A stretch of 64,000 nucleotides of DNA from Symbiodinium microadriaticum (Eukaryota > Sar > Dinophyceae > Suessiales > Symbiodiniaceae). Made by a program: the position numbers and the translations under genes. The notes under the pieces were generated by a model. That model was not told where the DNA came from. It searched no databases and worked only from the letters and a program-made list of their open reading frames with translations. The DNA is taken from positions 6,220 through 70,219 of the forward strand of contig LSRX01000705.1 of the NCBI GenBank assembly GCA_001939145.1, in the 5' to 3' direction. This document shows positions 12,633-23,605 of this stretch, in pieces; within the stretch, counting starts at the first letter, position 1, and each line of letters opens with the position of its first letter.

Positions 12633-12813
12633 TCTTAAACCCTAAACCCTAAAGCCTTTACTCTTGGTCTTCTGCTGCTTGTGCGGTTTTAACCAGGGTT
12701 TCGTCCAGGGCGCAGGGTTGAAATATCGGGGACCCAATGATGATCAACACTAATGTGGGGGTTCTTAATTATATTTTTATTCTCAAGGACCCCAAAGCCC
12801 TATTAACCCTATT

Positions 12814-12928
12814 CTAGGTTTCCCAGTATGACCCTTTTGCCCTTGTTCTTTCGGGGTACCCTTATTAATTAAAACCAAATAGTAGGAAAAAGGGCACCCT
12901 TATTTCTAAGGGGCTACCGGGAAACCAG
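12814..12928. mobile_element. Hairpin MITE-like element, family A copy 2
   Basis: Complete copy, both arms present, centre TTATTAATTAAAACC. Best reference copy for the family. Confidence 0.85.
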
Positions 12929-13727
12929 GTTATGAAGGCCCCTGTATTAGGTCTTTAGGATGAGAGGATGAGGTGGAGGATTTAGCGTCGGAGGCTCTGC
13001 GGTTAGCTCTGAGGTTCCTTAAGAGGCTTGCAGGGCGTTTAAGGGTCACATATGGGTTTAGGGTTTGGGGTTTAGGGTTTAGGGCATATGGGGTTTATCG
13101 GGGGCTGGTAGAAGGAATTCAGAAATCAGACTTCTGACAGGGATGGGGGTTCTGAAAAATGGGGGGGTTTGAATGCTTTTGGAATTGGGGGAGTTTTCGG
13201 CGGATTAGGGGCTCCTTCGTGGCGGCTCCCTATAGTCTCTATAGTGGGTTTCATGACGATGATTTTAGGGTCTTGCTGGGGCCTGGATGTCGGGTTTAGG
13301 GCTTAGGATTTAGGGTTTAGGCTTTTAGGGTTTAGGGGTTTAGGGTTTAGGATATAGGGTTTGGGGTTCAGGCTTTGGGGTTCAGGCAGGGTTTTGAAGA
13401 GTGAGGCAGGGGCTTCGGGTTTGCAGGGATGGGGTCTCTCGAAGATATTATATAACATAGAAGCTTAAATAGTTACCTCTACTATTTTTGGGGTTTTCCA
13501 AATTACAATTATGGTAGAATATACTGCCATTTTTTTTGTGTTTTTTTGTGGGGGTGGTTCCATATCATAGTTACAGTACAACATACGCCGAAACCCCATT
13601 CAACCATTCTAATCCTTGAGGCCTCTACATTCGGTCAACGCCTGGGATTTGGGTAATGCGCACAATGAGACAGGATTGGGTGTTCAAGCAGAGCTGGGGT
13701 CTGATAAGCTTAGCGTTTACGACATAT

Positions 13728-13850
13728 GGGTAGTTCTCTAAATTTGGGGTCCCTTCTTGGGTCCCCAATATAGTACGGCACCCGTCAAAAAAAGATATTG
13801 GGAACCCAAAAAGGGACCCTAATGTAGAGTCTAATGTAGAGAACCATCCG
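13728..13850. mobile_element. Hairpin family C copy 4
   Basis: Complete, with a short internal duplication (CTAATGTAGAG twice) in the right arm. Confidence 0.8.
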
Positions 13851-14301
13851 ATAATATCTGTAGGTTTGTTTTCTGGTTTAGAGTCTAGGGTGTAGATGTT
13901 TAGGCTTTAGGTCCAAGCTGTTCGGTATCGAATTTTGGGCTGAAGCTTAGAGCGCTGCGTGATGTAGAGTTCCCTAGACCTTAAGCCAACCATGAACCAC
14001 GCCAACATAGAATCAGGGTCGGAGTAGCTAAGAATAGTTTATTTCAGAACTTCACATTACTATCGGGGGCGGACTAGTTAACAATGGTACAGTTCCGAAT
14101 AAAACATTCTCGAGATCATATGGGCCCTACAGTACTCTGCTGGCCAAGCAGCAAGTGCAGCATGTGGAAGCCAATCGGGCTAAGGGCGTAACTGTACAGA
14201 AGCCGAAATAAGGGCCGATACTCTTGCTTGGGCCTCTCTGTTTTGACTATCAAACATAATTAACATAATACGTACCAGAACGCTGCTGTGCTGAGTATGA
14301 G

Positions 14302-14385
14302 TACCGATAGTCTCCATTGTAATTCCAAATTCTATATTAAGGATCCTAAAAGGTTACCCCAAACAGGAACTACAGACTATAGGTA
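14302..14385. mobile_element. Hairpin family B copy 4
   Basis: Both ends are present, but about 20 bases after the left end are missing. TA at both edges. Confidence 0.8.
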
Positions 14386-14766
14386 AGGCCCGCTTCTTCG
14401 GGTTGTGGCTTGAGTCTCTACGGGGTTTAGGATTTGGGCTTCCGGGTCTCTGTGTTGGGGTTTAGGGGCCTCAACCCTAAACCCCTAAACCCTAAACCCC
14501 TAGCCCCTAAAACCCTAAACACACCTAAAACTTAGGGGGGGTTTAGGGGCCAGGGTGGGGGCTTCCTGTCAAGGCTTTTGAAGGGTGCCGGGGTTTGGAG
14601 TTCGAAGCTCGCCCTTTGTGCCGGAAAGTATGGAGGCCCACCATCATCTAGGATTTAGGGCTCTGGGGCTTTAGGGTTTGGGCTCTGGAGTTTGGGGGGA
14701 AGTTCGGGCTTTAGGGTTTAGGGTTTGGGGGTTTGTGTTTTGGGTTTTGGGTTTAGGTTTAATTTA

Positions 14767-14976
14767 GGGTTTAGGGCTTCGAGCGCCAAGAAGGTTTAGG
14801 GATCAAGGGTGTTAGACGGTTTCGAGTTTAGGGTTTAGGGCTTCGAGCGCCAAGAAGGTTTAGGGATCAAGGGTGTTAGACGGTTTCGAGTTTAGGGTTT
14901 AGGGCTTCGAGCGCCAAGAAGGTTTAGGGATCAAGGGTGTTAGACGGTTTCGAGTTTAGGGTTTAGGGCTTCGAGC
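14767..14976 (+). repeat. 64-bp tandem repeat, 3.2 copies
   Basis: CTTCGAGCG occurs at 14777, 14841, 14905 and 14969, an exact 64-bp period. The units contain AGAAGGTTTAGGGATCAAGG and GACGGTTTCGAG and look identical, so the expansion is recent or corrected. Confidence 0.95.
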
Positions 14977-15140
14977 GTAAAGACTCCGTAACCAGACCCG
15001 CCGAAACCCTTCCAAGGGTTCATGAACCCACCAGTCAACAGTCTGACTTTGCTCCAGGCAACTTGCTGGCGATGTGGCTTTATGCCAAGGCATCCGTTCC
15101 TGCTTGGCTGATCAAGTGTTGTTGGGGCTTCAGAAGATCT

Positions 15141-15288
15141 CGGTTTCCCAGTATAGGGTTTAGGGCAGTTTAGGGTCTAGGGTTTAGGGGACCCTTTTTT
15201 TGCGTTTTTTCTTGTTTGGGTTCCCTTATTAAGACCAAATAGTAGGAAAAAGGGCACTCTTATTTCTACTGGGCTACTGGGAAACCAA
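15141..15288. mobile_element. Hairpin family A copy 3, with a telomere-like insert
   Basis: Both arms are present, but 35 bases of TTTAGGG-type units (15155-15189) interrupt the left arm between CAGTAT and GACCC, where the other copies read straight through. Confidence 0.85.
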
Positions 15289-15360
15289 GATATGTTGGGG
15301 CTGCGTGTTTGAACTTCAGGCCACCCCTACTACCCTTTTTTAAACCGATTTCGGAGAAGT

Positions 15361-16180
15361 TGTTTCCGAGCGCGTGTCACGAGTTCCCCCCCCCTGCGCA
15401 CGCAGCAATACTGAGGCGTCTCTCTCCCTGAGCGAAGTTTCTGCGGTACATCATGGATGGTTCGTAACCTACAAACCATATAATACCCTACCATTGTGGA
15501 CTCAGGCCCCGAAAGACCATCCTAGAATAATGGTTTCGGGGGACCTACTTCCACAATAGTAGCATATGGGTGGTTGTTCAAACTATGGTCCTTTTCTGGG
15601 TACCTTCAATATTAGGTGCCGTATTATGTTAAGGAGCCAATAATGGCACCCATTTGTGGACCCTCTTGGCTGGAGATCTCTGGTCTGCTACGGTCCCTGG
15701 CCTCTTTAAGCGACGGGAACGTGATGCACCGAGTTGTCTGTCCTGTTTGGGAGTGGGAGTCGCGCTGCGCTGTAAGCCCTACTTAAACCTAAGCTCTATA
15801 ACCCCGATGCTTTGTCTAGTTTCCGAACTAGAGCCGAATGACAGCTGTACACATAAATGAGAAGCTTTACGCAGACCACGTGCCCAGGGGGTCCTAATTG
15901 CCAACACAGTACATAGTCTCATCGGATGTGCGGAGCTGCCGGCATGATTTGAATTCAAGTACCTACGATGCTTTGGGAGCAGACGTTGATACCAGATATA
16001 CCTTGTCTCAGGTACCACGTCTACTTGCGAAGGGTGGCTGGCCGCAGGTGCTGCGCGACTCGTTGCAACACATTCAGTCTCGTGCCCTAAAGAAGGGTTG
16101 TCCCTTCGGAGGTCCGTTCATAAAGCCCTAAACCCTAAAGCCTAAACTCTGAGAGAGATTGGTGTTGGGGTTCCGATTAA
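15361..16180. other. Mostly unique stretch, no supported gene
   Basis: Few telomere-like repeats here. Overlapping short frames on both strands (15374-15559, 15654-15860, 15898-16131) have no start context, splice signals or recognisable motifs. A half copy of hairpin family C lies at 15564-15640. No tRNA fold was found. Confidence 0.4.
15564..15640. mobile_element. Hairpin family C copy 5, partial
   Basis: Left arm GGGTGGTTGTTCAAACTATG and the inverted centre GGTGCCGTATTA; right arm absent. Confidence 0.55.
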
Positions 16181-16182
16181 AC

Positions 16183-16290
16183 CCTAAGGGTCCAAGTACT
16201 TCATAATTATATCCTCTCCCAAATAGTAACCTACAAACCTACTGGCCGTCAACGAAGTACCTAATTATTAATGGGTCCTTTAGACCCTTA
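16183..16290. mobile_element. Repeat family M copy 2, inverted
   Basis: CCTAAGGGTCCAAGTACTT, CTCTCCCAAATAGTAACC and AAGTACCTAATTATTA are the reverse complement of copy 3. Confidence 0.75.
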
Positions 16291-16295
16291 GTTCA

Positions 16296-16400
16296 TAACC
16301 CAGAGAGCCCAATACCCCTTGAGAATAGACGTTAAATCATACATAATATTAAGGCCCCTACAATTTAACGTGCATTCCTCAATGAATCAATGAAGGTGTA
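16296..16400. mobile_element. Hairpin family E copy 1
   Basis: Family E has ends TACCCAGAGAGCCCAATA and the inverse, with an inner AAGGAATCTACCTTAAATCA. The left arm is clear here; the right end is eroded. It directly follows M2. Confidence 0.65.
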
Positions 16401-17046
16401 AGGGAAAGGACTGGGGCATGGGCGGAGTGGGGGGGCCCGTCTATCCTCCTCAAGGCAAACCGGCTAAAAGGCTTTTTAAAAAGCAGCCCAGCACCAAAAC
16501 CCTCCACAATCCTATGACATGCATGAATTTAGGGTTTAGGGTTGCCGTAAACCCTCAACCCCAATTCATGAAGAAGATCGACAAGAGGCCCTCCAAACAA
16601 AATTCAACCCCACAAAGCACCCAAACCCTCAAATCCCCCAATCGCCCAAAATTCCTGCAGCCCACGCCTCTTCGTCCCGGTTTAGGGTTTAGGGTGTAGC
16701 TCAACCCTGAGCACACCCGAAGCCCCGCAAATCCTTAACCCCAAACCCGAAAGCTTCAACCCGACCCTCCTCCTACCCTCCACCCTAAATACCCATTCAT
16801 AGGGACCCCAACTCCGACTACTTGAGGGCACAAGGAGGGTCCAAGCAGCACCAGAGCAGCTGAGGCCTCTACCCTCAATCCTAAACCCGAAACCCTAAAC
16901 CCTGAACTAGAAGAAAGCCACCAACAAGCAGCACCAGAGCAGCTGAGGCCTCTACGCCCTTCAGGTGTCTCTTGGTGCCCTCTGCCTGGCGGTCTTTCAG
17001 CTGCCCGGCAGTTGTTGAGGAATCCGAAGCCCATGGACGCAAGTAG

Positions 17047-17165
17047 CCGAAACCTTAAACCCCTAAAACCCTAAAACCCTAAACCCCTAAACCCCTAAAC
17101 CCCTAAGCCCTAAAGACCCTAAACCCTAAAACCCTAAAACCTTAAACCTTAAACCCTAAACCCTA
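17047..17165 (-). repeat. C-strand telomere-like tract
   Basis: About fifteen units, mainly CCCTAAA and CCCCTAAA. Confidence 0.85.
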
Positions 17166-17274
17166 CTATCCCTTAGGGCTCCTGCGTCAGAAGTAGACTC
17201 TGGATGAAGGAGTCCAAAACCCTATTTAAGCTACTAAAGCCCCTACCGTAAACCCTTATAGTAAGCCTTACAGA

Positions 17275-17379
17275 CTAGGTTTCCCAGCAGGACCCTTTTT
17301 CTTTTTGGGTTTCCTGATTAAAACCAAGTGGTAGGAAANAAAAGGGTACCCTTATTTCTAAAGGGCTACTGGGAAACCA
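17275..17379. mobile_element. Hairpin MITE-like element, family A copy 4
   Basis: Complete copy. A single N at 17339 lies in the right arm, next to an A-run. Confidence 0.8.
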
Positions 17380-17498
17380 AGTAGGTCCTTTAAAGAAGGA
17401 GCCTTATTCCATTTATTGAGGCCCACTAGATCAGGCCCTGAACCCTAAGCTCCGAGCTCTAAACCCTGAACCGAGAGTTTTACCCTAGGCTCAGACTC

Positions 17499-17690
17499 AA
17501 GATAGCCCAAAAGCCCTAGATACGGTTGAGGATATACATCTTGCAGGACCCATAATATAAGGAATACGCCATAATTCCAATAGTTTAGGGTCCTTAAGGT
17601 AATGCAGATTTATATCATCAACCGTAGTATGGTCTTTGGGCCCAAAACACTCAGAACATGGAGTCCTTAGAGAGCCTTAGGGTTGCAGAG
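17499..17690. mobile_element. Repeat family K copy 2, interrupted by D1
   Basis: Left part AGATAGCCCAAAAGCCCTA, right part GTATGGTCTTTGGGCCC; D1 with TA duplication lies between. Confidence 0.8.
17521..17626. mobile_element. Hairpin family D copy 1, nested in K2
   Basis: Family D has ends TA-CTGTTGATGATATAAATCC and ATATCATCAAC-NG-TA, with CATAATTCCCATAGTTTAGG in the centre. TA lies at 17521-17522 and 17625-17626, inside a family K element that reads through once D and one TA are removed. Confidence 0.85.
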
Positions 17691-18857
17691 CTCGCTAGGA
17701 GCTGTTGGAGGGTGTAGGGTTTAGGGGTTTAGGGTTTTAAGGTTTTAGGGTTTAGGGGTTTAGGGTTTTAGGGTTTAAGGTTTCAGTCTGTTGGGCTTTC
17801 TAGGATTTATAGAGGGTTTAGGATGTCAGCTGCCCGGCTCCCATTGATCCTACAGGCCCAGCATCCGATGTACTTCCGTGGGTGGCACATATCGAAACCA
17901 TTGCAATACTCTCCCGCCCTCACAGAAACTTCACTTCCTGATTTGTATGAGGAATCGAAGCTGTAGCCCAAAAGCCTTACTTTTCAAAGGACATAGACAA
18001 GCACGTGTCATGCTGAACTGACCTGAAGCTCAAACCTCACACCCTTAACCCTGTCCGAAGCTTTACGCGGCGAGAGACAAAAGACCTAAACCCGGATATG
18101 CTCCAGGGAGCGAAGTATCCGATACCATACTAAAATGTAGCTCAAAGCCTCATTCTAAGTTTTAATAGTAAGTAGCCTCCATAACTATAAACAAAATAGC
18201 TCAAAGGCTTATATTCTAAGTATTAATAGAAAGTAGACTCCATAATTACCCTAAACTTCCTACAACCCTTACGAGTGAACGGAGCCCTGGTCGAATTATT
18301 GAGGCCCCGATACAAGACCCTAAACCCTAAACCCTAAACCCGACCCGTAGAACCCTTCTACTATCCGTGGTTCTTTAGAGGCACCCTTAACCGGAACCCT
18401 TGAACCCTAATGTAGAGCCCCTAAAGATGGAACCCTGCCAGTTCTCAGGTGGCTGGAAGCTTCCGATCCGGTGACCAGAAGCCCTTTCGAGTTGGATGCC
18501 TAACGTAGGAGCCTGAAGAATTAATTAGAATAGGGCTTTTGGGATTTAGGGTTTTGGGTTTGGGGTGTTGGTGTTTAGGGTTTTGGGGTCTATGAAACAA
18601 AAATACAACTAAGGAGCCCCCCCCAGACCTTATTCTAATTATGAAGCCCCCTACATGAGCCCTAAAGGTTGGGGGTGTAGGATTCTGGGGCTTCATGGCG
18701 TGGGTTTTACGGCTTCGGGCGTACATCGTGGATCCTGGTATTCTGGTACTGTGGGGTCTAGGCAGCGTGAGCTTTGAAGGGTTATGCTTCCCTAGGGTTC
18801 CTTTCATCCTAATCCCTAAACCCGAAACGTAAATCCTTCCTCTGTAGCCCTAAGGCC

Positions 18858-18948
18858 TTAAGGACCCCTTGTCTAAGGCTTTTGGGACCAAAGACCATGC
18901 TGTATAGGCTTTTTGGGCTATTTTGAGCCTTAGGGTTATAAATTATGA
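18858..18948. mobile_element. Repeat family K copy 3
   Basis: AAAGACCATGCTGTATAGGC and TTTTTGGGCTATTTTGAGCC; part of duplication unit 1. Confidence 0.7.
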
Positions 18949-19924
18949 ACCCTATACCCTAAATCCTAAACCCTAAACCTCCTACAGAAATCCCTTATCG
19001 GGGTTTCGGGCTATTTTGAGCCTTAGGGTAGGACGGTAAGCAAAAGGAGGAGCCCGAATCTGGGCTTTTGCGAAGTTGCGCTGTTTTCGGTGCGGAAAGA
19101 AGACTGGTGTAGGGCTTCGGGTGTTGAGGGGGGTTTAGGGTTTAGGGTTTGGGGTTTAGGGAGGTGTTTGCGACGTTGGGGTTTTAGGGGGGGTGGGGTC
19201 ATAGAGGTGCGTCTGGGTGCCTATACACCCCAGGGTTTCTTTGAGTTGCGGAAGTCGGGATGGCCACGCTGACCCCTAAGCGCGATCTCTATGGACGATC
19301 CCCGGCACACAAAATCCTCCAGCGAATCTTCATGTTGATTCCCTAGGATCCCAAGCTCCCTTTTTTGGGGGAGACTTACCCAAACCATAACGGTATAATT
19401 CCTAGTATAGAAACCCTACTCTATTCCATGGAAGTCCCTACTAGTAGGACCCTAAACCCTAAACCCTCGTAGTACCCTTAAATGGAACCCCCCAAAAAAA
19501 TGCCCTGAAAGGAGCTTTTGAAAGTGCCCTTAAAGGAAACCCTACTGTGGACCATGGTAGGTACTTAGTTAGGAGCCTTTGGGTTCGCATGCCAGCAATG
19601 CCTGCAAATCATTCAGGGTCTAGGGTATAGGGTTTAGGGTCCAAACTCAGGTATGCAGACTTGATTGATAAGATGCCTAAATAATTACCAAAACTATGTT
19701 TGGGCTTATTATGATCATAGTATAATGGGCCCTGAAACCCTATTCTAATTGGTAGGGCCCCTACATCATTACTCCTCCCAAACATCTTTCGGCTGCATGT
19801 GGTTTCGTCACGCAGCTCCTCATCACAAGCTTTTTTCCGCAGCTCCGGAAGCCCAAATGGTGCCTTGAAGTGTGGCTGGACTGTAGCGGTCGGAGCATCA
19901 TTGCTTAGGAATTTGCAGGCATGT

Positions 19925-20036
19925 ACCCAGAGAGCCCAATACCCCTTAATCAAGGAATCTACCTTAAATCATAATATTGAGGCCCCTATAATTTAAGGTA
20001 TATTCCTATATTAAGGTGTATTGGGCTCTTTGGGTA
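19925..20036. mobile_element. Hairpin family E copy 2, upstream of gene copy 1
   Basis: Complete, TA at both edges, ends 69 bases before the start codon at 20106. Confidence 0.85.
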
Positions 20037-20105
20037 GTCTTGTGTTAGGAGCTTGCAGGCACTGTCACTACCTTCAGGCGGTGGCTATGGAAGGTCGACA
20101 GAGCC

Positions 20106-22086
20106 ATGCCGCAAGTAGCGGAGACGGTGCTGGGCGAGGCCGAGCCCGAGGAGGTTCTGCCAGAGGTCTTGGGCCGCATGGAGGACCCGGTTCCGTCTGA
20201 ATTTTTAGAAGCTTGCGAGGTGTCGCCCGGCGTCGAGGACCACAGTCCGACTACATGTTCCATGAGTTTAAGACAAGATGCAGATCGCGACAAGGCTGGT
20301 GAGCTGGTGCAGCTATACATAGCCTTCGTCCATCAGATGAAAGCGACACGTCCAGAAATACTGAGTGGTGTTCGCGTTTGGCAACTGTTGCGTTACTTGC
20401 CGTGGGCTTGGCTACGAGGCCAGCTTGAAGATCTGCATGTATTGAGCCAGGAAACTGCCAAGCTCGATCAGTTCTGGTCTCACAGCTGGCGGGGGGCAGG
20501 TTGGGCCAAGTTTACCAACATACTTTACCTCCATAGTTGCATGCCAGCGAGCATTGCAGGGACATTGAGCGCAGGCCTAGCTTTCGGCTTTGTCTCAGCA
20601 GGATTTCTGGGTGCACTGCAGACATATTGCATGCTGTTCGGGTTTGTAGCTTTTTGCATAACCCTGCTGCTTTGGCGTCCACACAAGTTGGTTTTTCTGG
20701 ACATCGCTTGCATCCATCAGACTGATGAACAACGGAAGGGAGAGGCAATCATGAGCATGGGTGCATTCTTGAAGCAGTCGAACTCCATGCTGGTGCTGTG
20801 GGATCCTACGTGGGTGACAAGACTGCCACCTGGATTCTCTTGGTCTAGTCAGTTGCTTCCACTGTGTTTCACCCTAAACCCGAAACCCCAAACCCAAAAC
20901 CCTAAAGTACCTAAACCCTAAACCCCTAAATCCTAAACCTAAATCTCTAAGCCTAAAGACCTTAAACCCCAAACCCCCAGAGCCCTAATCCCCTCGACGG
21001 TAAAAGTCATGTCTGCCCGGGCAGCCTGGGCCGAGATCGCTCAGAAGAGGTGGTCAAACGGGCCCAGACAATCAAACCTTAGGGGGTTTAGGAGTTAGGG
21101 TTTAGGAGTAGGAGTTAGGGCTTAGGAGTTTAGGAGCTTAGGGTGTAGGAGTTAAGGGTTTAGGGTTTAGGGGTTTAGGGGTTTAGGGTTTAGGGTTCAA
21201 AGTCTTCCGTAAGCTCGGCTCATGTCAACTAAGGTGGTGCGTCTTCGAAATAGCTGCATTTCTACATAGCCACGGGACGGATGGTGAGGCAGGTCTCCAG
21301 CTTGTTCCCCCTTTATTGGGGCCAGCGTTTCTGGGAGGTGAGATGCTGATCTGGGCAGCGACCATGATATACACCTACATAGAGTCCTTCTTTTCGGAAG
21401 GTTCCTTACTTGAGGGGGAGCAGCATCTGATGCTCGTCGGCATAGTTGCCCTTCTACTCATCAGTTTGGTGACCCATGCTCTTCGAGGATATGCCCGCAG
21501 CGTTCATACGCTGCAGGAGCAGCTCCGTGTCTTCAAGGCGGAGCAGACGTGCAGCGCTTGCTGCGAGAACGGCCACGAAGACGAGTCCCTATGCGACCGT
21601 GTGATCATTCTTGAAAGCATAGCTGCGTGGTACAACTCACTGGACAGCTTTGAATTGCAGGTGCAGACTGAAGTGCGGATGGCCATTTTCGATCAGCTTG
21701 CATACAGAGCCATCTCTTATCAACGCATCTTACTTCTTTCAACTCCATATCTCTGGCTTCGTATTGAACAAGCGACTGTGCATGCAAGCGACCCCATCCG
21801 GCAAGTAGTCAATCTGGCACAAACGCTCACTTATTTCCTGGCCATCTTCCCTTTGATGGACAAGCTGGTCTTCCGGTTGTGCTTCCGCTTGCGAGCACGA
21901 TGCTGCAACTTCTGCTTGGACTTCTTTGTGTCCATGGCCATCGTGATCGCAGCTCTCTCCTTCTACGTTGCTTGCTATGCGATCCAATTCTATGTCTTCC
22001 GTCAAAACGACCGGGAGCTTCTGTGGAGCTTGATCTCCGTGTTGTCATGGTGGACTGTCGCAGCGATCCTTTGGCGTCTTACATAG
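20106..22086 (+). CDS. Multi-pass membrane protein with split TIR-like domain, copy 1 (2 exons, 523 aa)
   Basis: Exon 1 is 20106-20824 and exon 2 is 21234-22086; joined in frame they give 523 residues. The start is the first ATG after an in-frame TAG at 20046. Visible parts: an acidic N-terminus (1-60); FWSHSW at 123-128; hydrophobic helices at about 148-168 and 171-190; VFLDIACIHQTDE at 196-208; SMLVLWDPTWVTRL ending at 240; then WCVFEIAAFL (241-250), which is restored only by splicing. Further hydrophobic segments lie near 267-287, 304-321, 435-455, 468-492 and 502-520. A cysteine-rich stretch with CSACC (346-350) and Cys360 lies between them. The order (S-H-S strand, FLD strand, VLWDP strand, WCxxE) resembles a TIR-type fold interrupted by a two-helix membrane insert; this is inference from motifs. 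I recall similar proteins as a large dinoflagellate family of unknown function. A HET-like signalling domain is the alternative. The gene model is strong, the function weak. Confidence 0.8.
20825..21233 (+). other. GC-AG intron of gene copy 1, with inverted telomere-like arms
   Basis: The donor is GC (AAGACT|GCCACC) and the acceptor is AAG|G before TGG TGC GTC. Splicing here restores CTG-TGG-TGC (Leu-Trp-Cys) and removes a tail that would otherwise read into CCCTAAA repeats. The 409-bp intron holds a C-strand telomere-like arm (about 20871-20988), a GC-rich centre containing CTGGGCC (21026-21032) and GGCCCAG (21061-21067), and a G-strand arm (about 21077-21197). The arms could fold into one long hairpin. 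Confidence 0.8.
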
Positions 22087-22431
22087 GGCTAGCAAGCCCT
22101 AAACCCCTAAACCCTAAACCCTAAACCCCTAAACCCCTAAAACAAAAATACAACTAAGGAGCCCCCCCAGACCTTATTCTAATTATGAAGGCCCCTACAT
22201 GAGCCCTAAAGGTTGGGGGTGTAGGATTCTGGGGCTTTCGGGCTTAGGGTTTTGGGTTTCGGGCGTAGATTTTGAATCCTGGTATTCTGGTACTGTGGGG
22301 TCTAGGCAGCGTGAGCTTTGAAGGGTTATGCTTCCCTATACAGTTCCTTTTCATCCTAATCCCTAAACCCGAAACGTAATCCTAAGCCCCAAGCCCTAAA
22401 TCCCAATCCCTATTGCTTCCTCTGTAGCCCT

Positions 22432-22512
22432 AAGGCTGTAAGGACCCCTTGTCCAAGGCTTTTCTGCCCAAAGACCATACTGTATAGGCTTTTTGGGCTA
22501 TTTTGAGCCTTA
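22432..22512. mobile_element. Repeat family K copy 4
   Basis: Counterpart of copy 3 in duplication unit 2. Confidence 0.7.
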
Positions 22513-23423
22513 GGTAGGACGGTAAGCAAGAGGAGGAGTCCGAATCTGGGCTTTTGCGAATTTGCGCTGTCCCCGGTGCGGAAAGAAGACTGGTGTAGGG
22601 CTTCGGGTGTTGGGGGGGGGGGGGGTTGTGAGGGTTTGGGTTTAGGGTTTTGGGTTTAGGGTTTAGGTGCGACGTTTTGGTTTAGGGGGGGGTTCATAGA
22701 GGTGCTTCTGGGTGCCTATACACCCCAGGGTTTCTTTGAGTTGCGGAAGTCGGGCTAGCCACGCTGACCCCTAAGCGCGATCTCTATGGACGATCCCCGG
22801 CAGACAAAATCCTCCAGCGAATCTTCATGTTGATTCCCTAGGATCCCAAGCTCCCTTTTTGGGGGGAGACTTACCTAAACCATAACGGTAATTCCTAGAA
22901 GAGAAACCCTACTTTATTGCATGTAGGTACCTAGAAAACTAGAACCTTAAACCCTAAACCCTCATAGTACCCTTAAATGGAACCCCCCCCAAAAAAAAAA
23001 AATGCCCTGCAAGGAGCTTTTGAAAGTGCCCTTAAAGGAAACCCTACTGTGGACCATGGTAGGTACTTAGTTAGGAGCCTTTGGGTTCGCATGCCAGCAA
23101 TGCCTGCAAATCATTCAGGGTCTAGGGTATAGGGTTTAGGGTCCAAACTCAGATATGCAGACTTGATTGATAAGATGCCTAAATAATTACCAAAACTATG
23201 TTTGGGGTTCTTATGATCATAGTATACTGGGCCCTAAAACCCTATTCTAATTAATAGGGCCCCTACATTACTCCTCCCAAACATCTTTCGGCTGCATGTG
23301 GTTTCGTCAAGCGGCTCCTCATCACAAGCTTTTTTTCCGCAGCTCCGGAAGCCCAAATGCTGACTTGAAGTGTGGCTGGACTGTAGCGGTCGGCGCATCA
23401 TTGCTTAGGAATTTGCAGGCATG

Positions 23424-23536
23424 TACCCAGAGAGCCCAATACCCCTTAATCAAGGAATCTACCTTTAATCATAATTTTGAGGCCCCTATAATTCAAGGTA
23501 TATTCCTATATTAAGGTGTATTGGGCTCCTTGGGTA
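23424..23536. mobile_element. Hairpin family E copy 3, upstream of gene copy 2
   Basis: Same position relative to the start codon as copy 2, so inherited through the tandem duplication. Confidence 0.85.
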
Positions 23537-23605
23537 GTCTTGTGTTAGGAGCTTGCAGGCACTGTCACTACCTTCAGGCGGTGGCTATGGGAGGTCGACA
23601 GAGCC

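Larger units (their letters stand above)
11801..15360. repeat. Telomere-like mosaic with A2, A3, C3, C4, B4
   Basis: Long C-strand (12120-12265) and G-strand (12402-12524) tracts lie only about 140 bases apart and face each other. G-strand tracts recur at 13040-13085, 13295-13360 and 14640-14975. Unique DNA at 13860-14290 has no supported gene. Confidence 0.65.
16401..18594. repeat. Telomere-like mosaic with A4, D1/K2
   Basis: Clean C-strand tract at 17047-17165 and G-strand tract at 17715-17790. A ~30-bp sequence containing GCAGCACCAGAGCAGCTGAG occurs twice, at 16843 and 16926. A single N at 17339 lies inside hairpin A4. 17800-18290 is mainly unique, with a short imperfect direct repeat near 18130-18245. 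Confidence 0.6.
18595..22139. repeat. Tandem duplication unit 1 (~3.5 kb) carrying gene copy 1
   Basis: This unit starts at an AAACAAAAATAC motif and matches the next unit at 22140 almost throughout: the same 5' flank, the same family K and E hairpin elements, the same gene with its intron, and the same telomere-like edges. The offset is about 3545 bases at the left end and 3500 at the gene start, so small indels have accumulated. Telomere-like repeats lie at both edges, which makes unequal recombination between such repeats a plausible origin (inference). Confidence 0.85.

Noticed and set aside
15900..16010. tRNA-like B-box (GATTTGAATTCAAG)
   Set aside because: No A-box or cloverleaf could be drawn around it.
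18915..18950. Resemblance of GGGCTATTTTGAGCC to the dinoflagellate spliced leader core
   Set aside because: Only a partial match, and it recurs as part of repeat family K; no donor GT or snRNA-like features follow.
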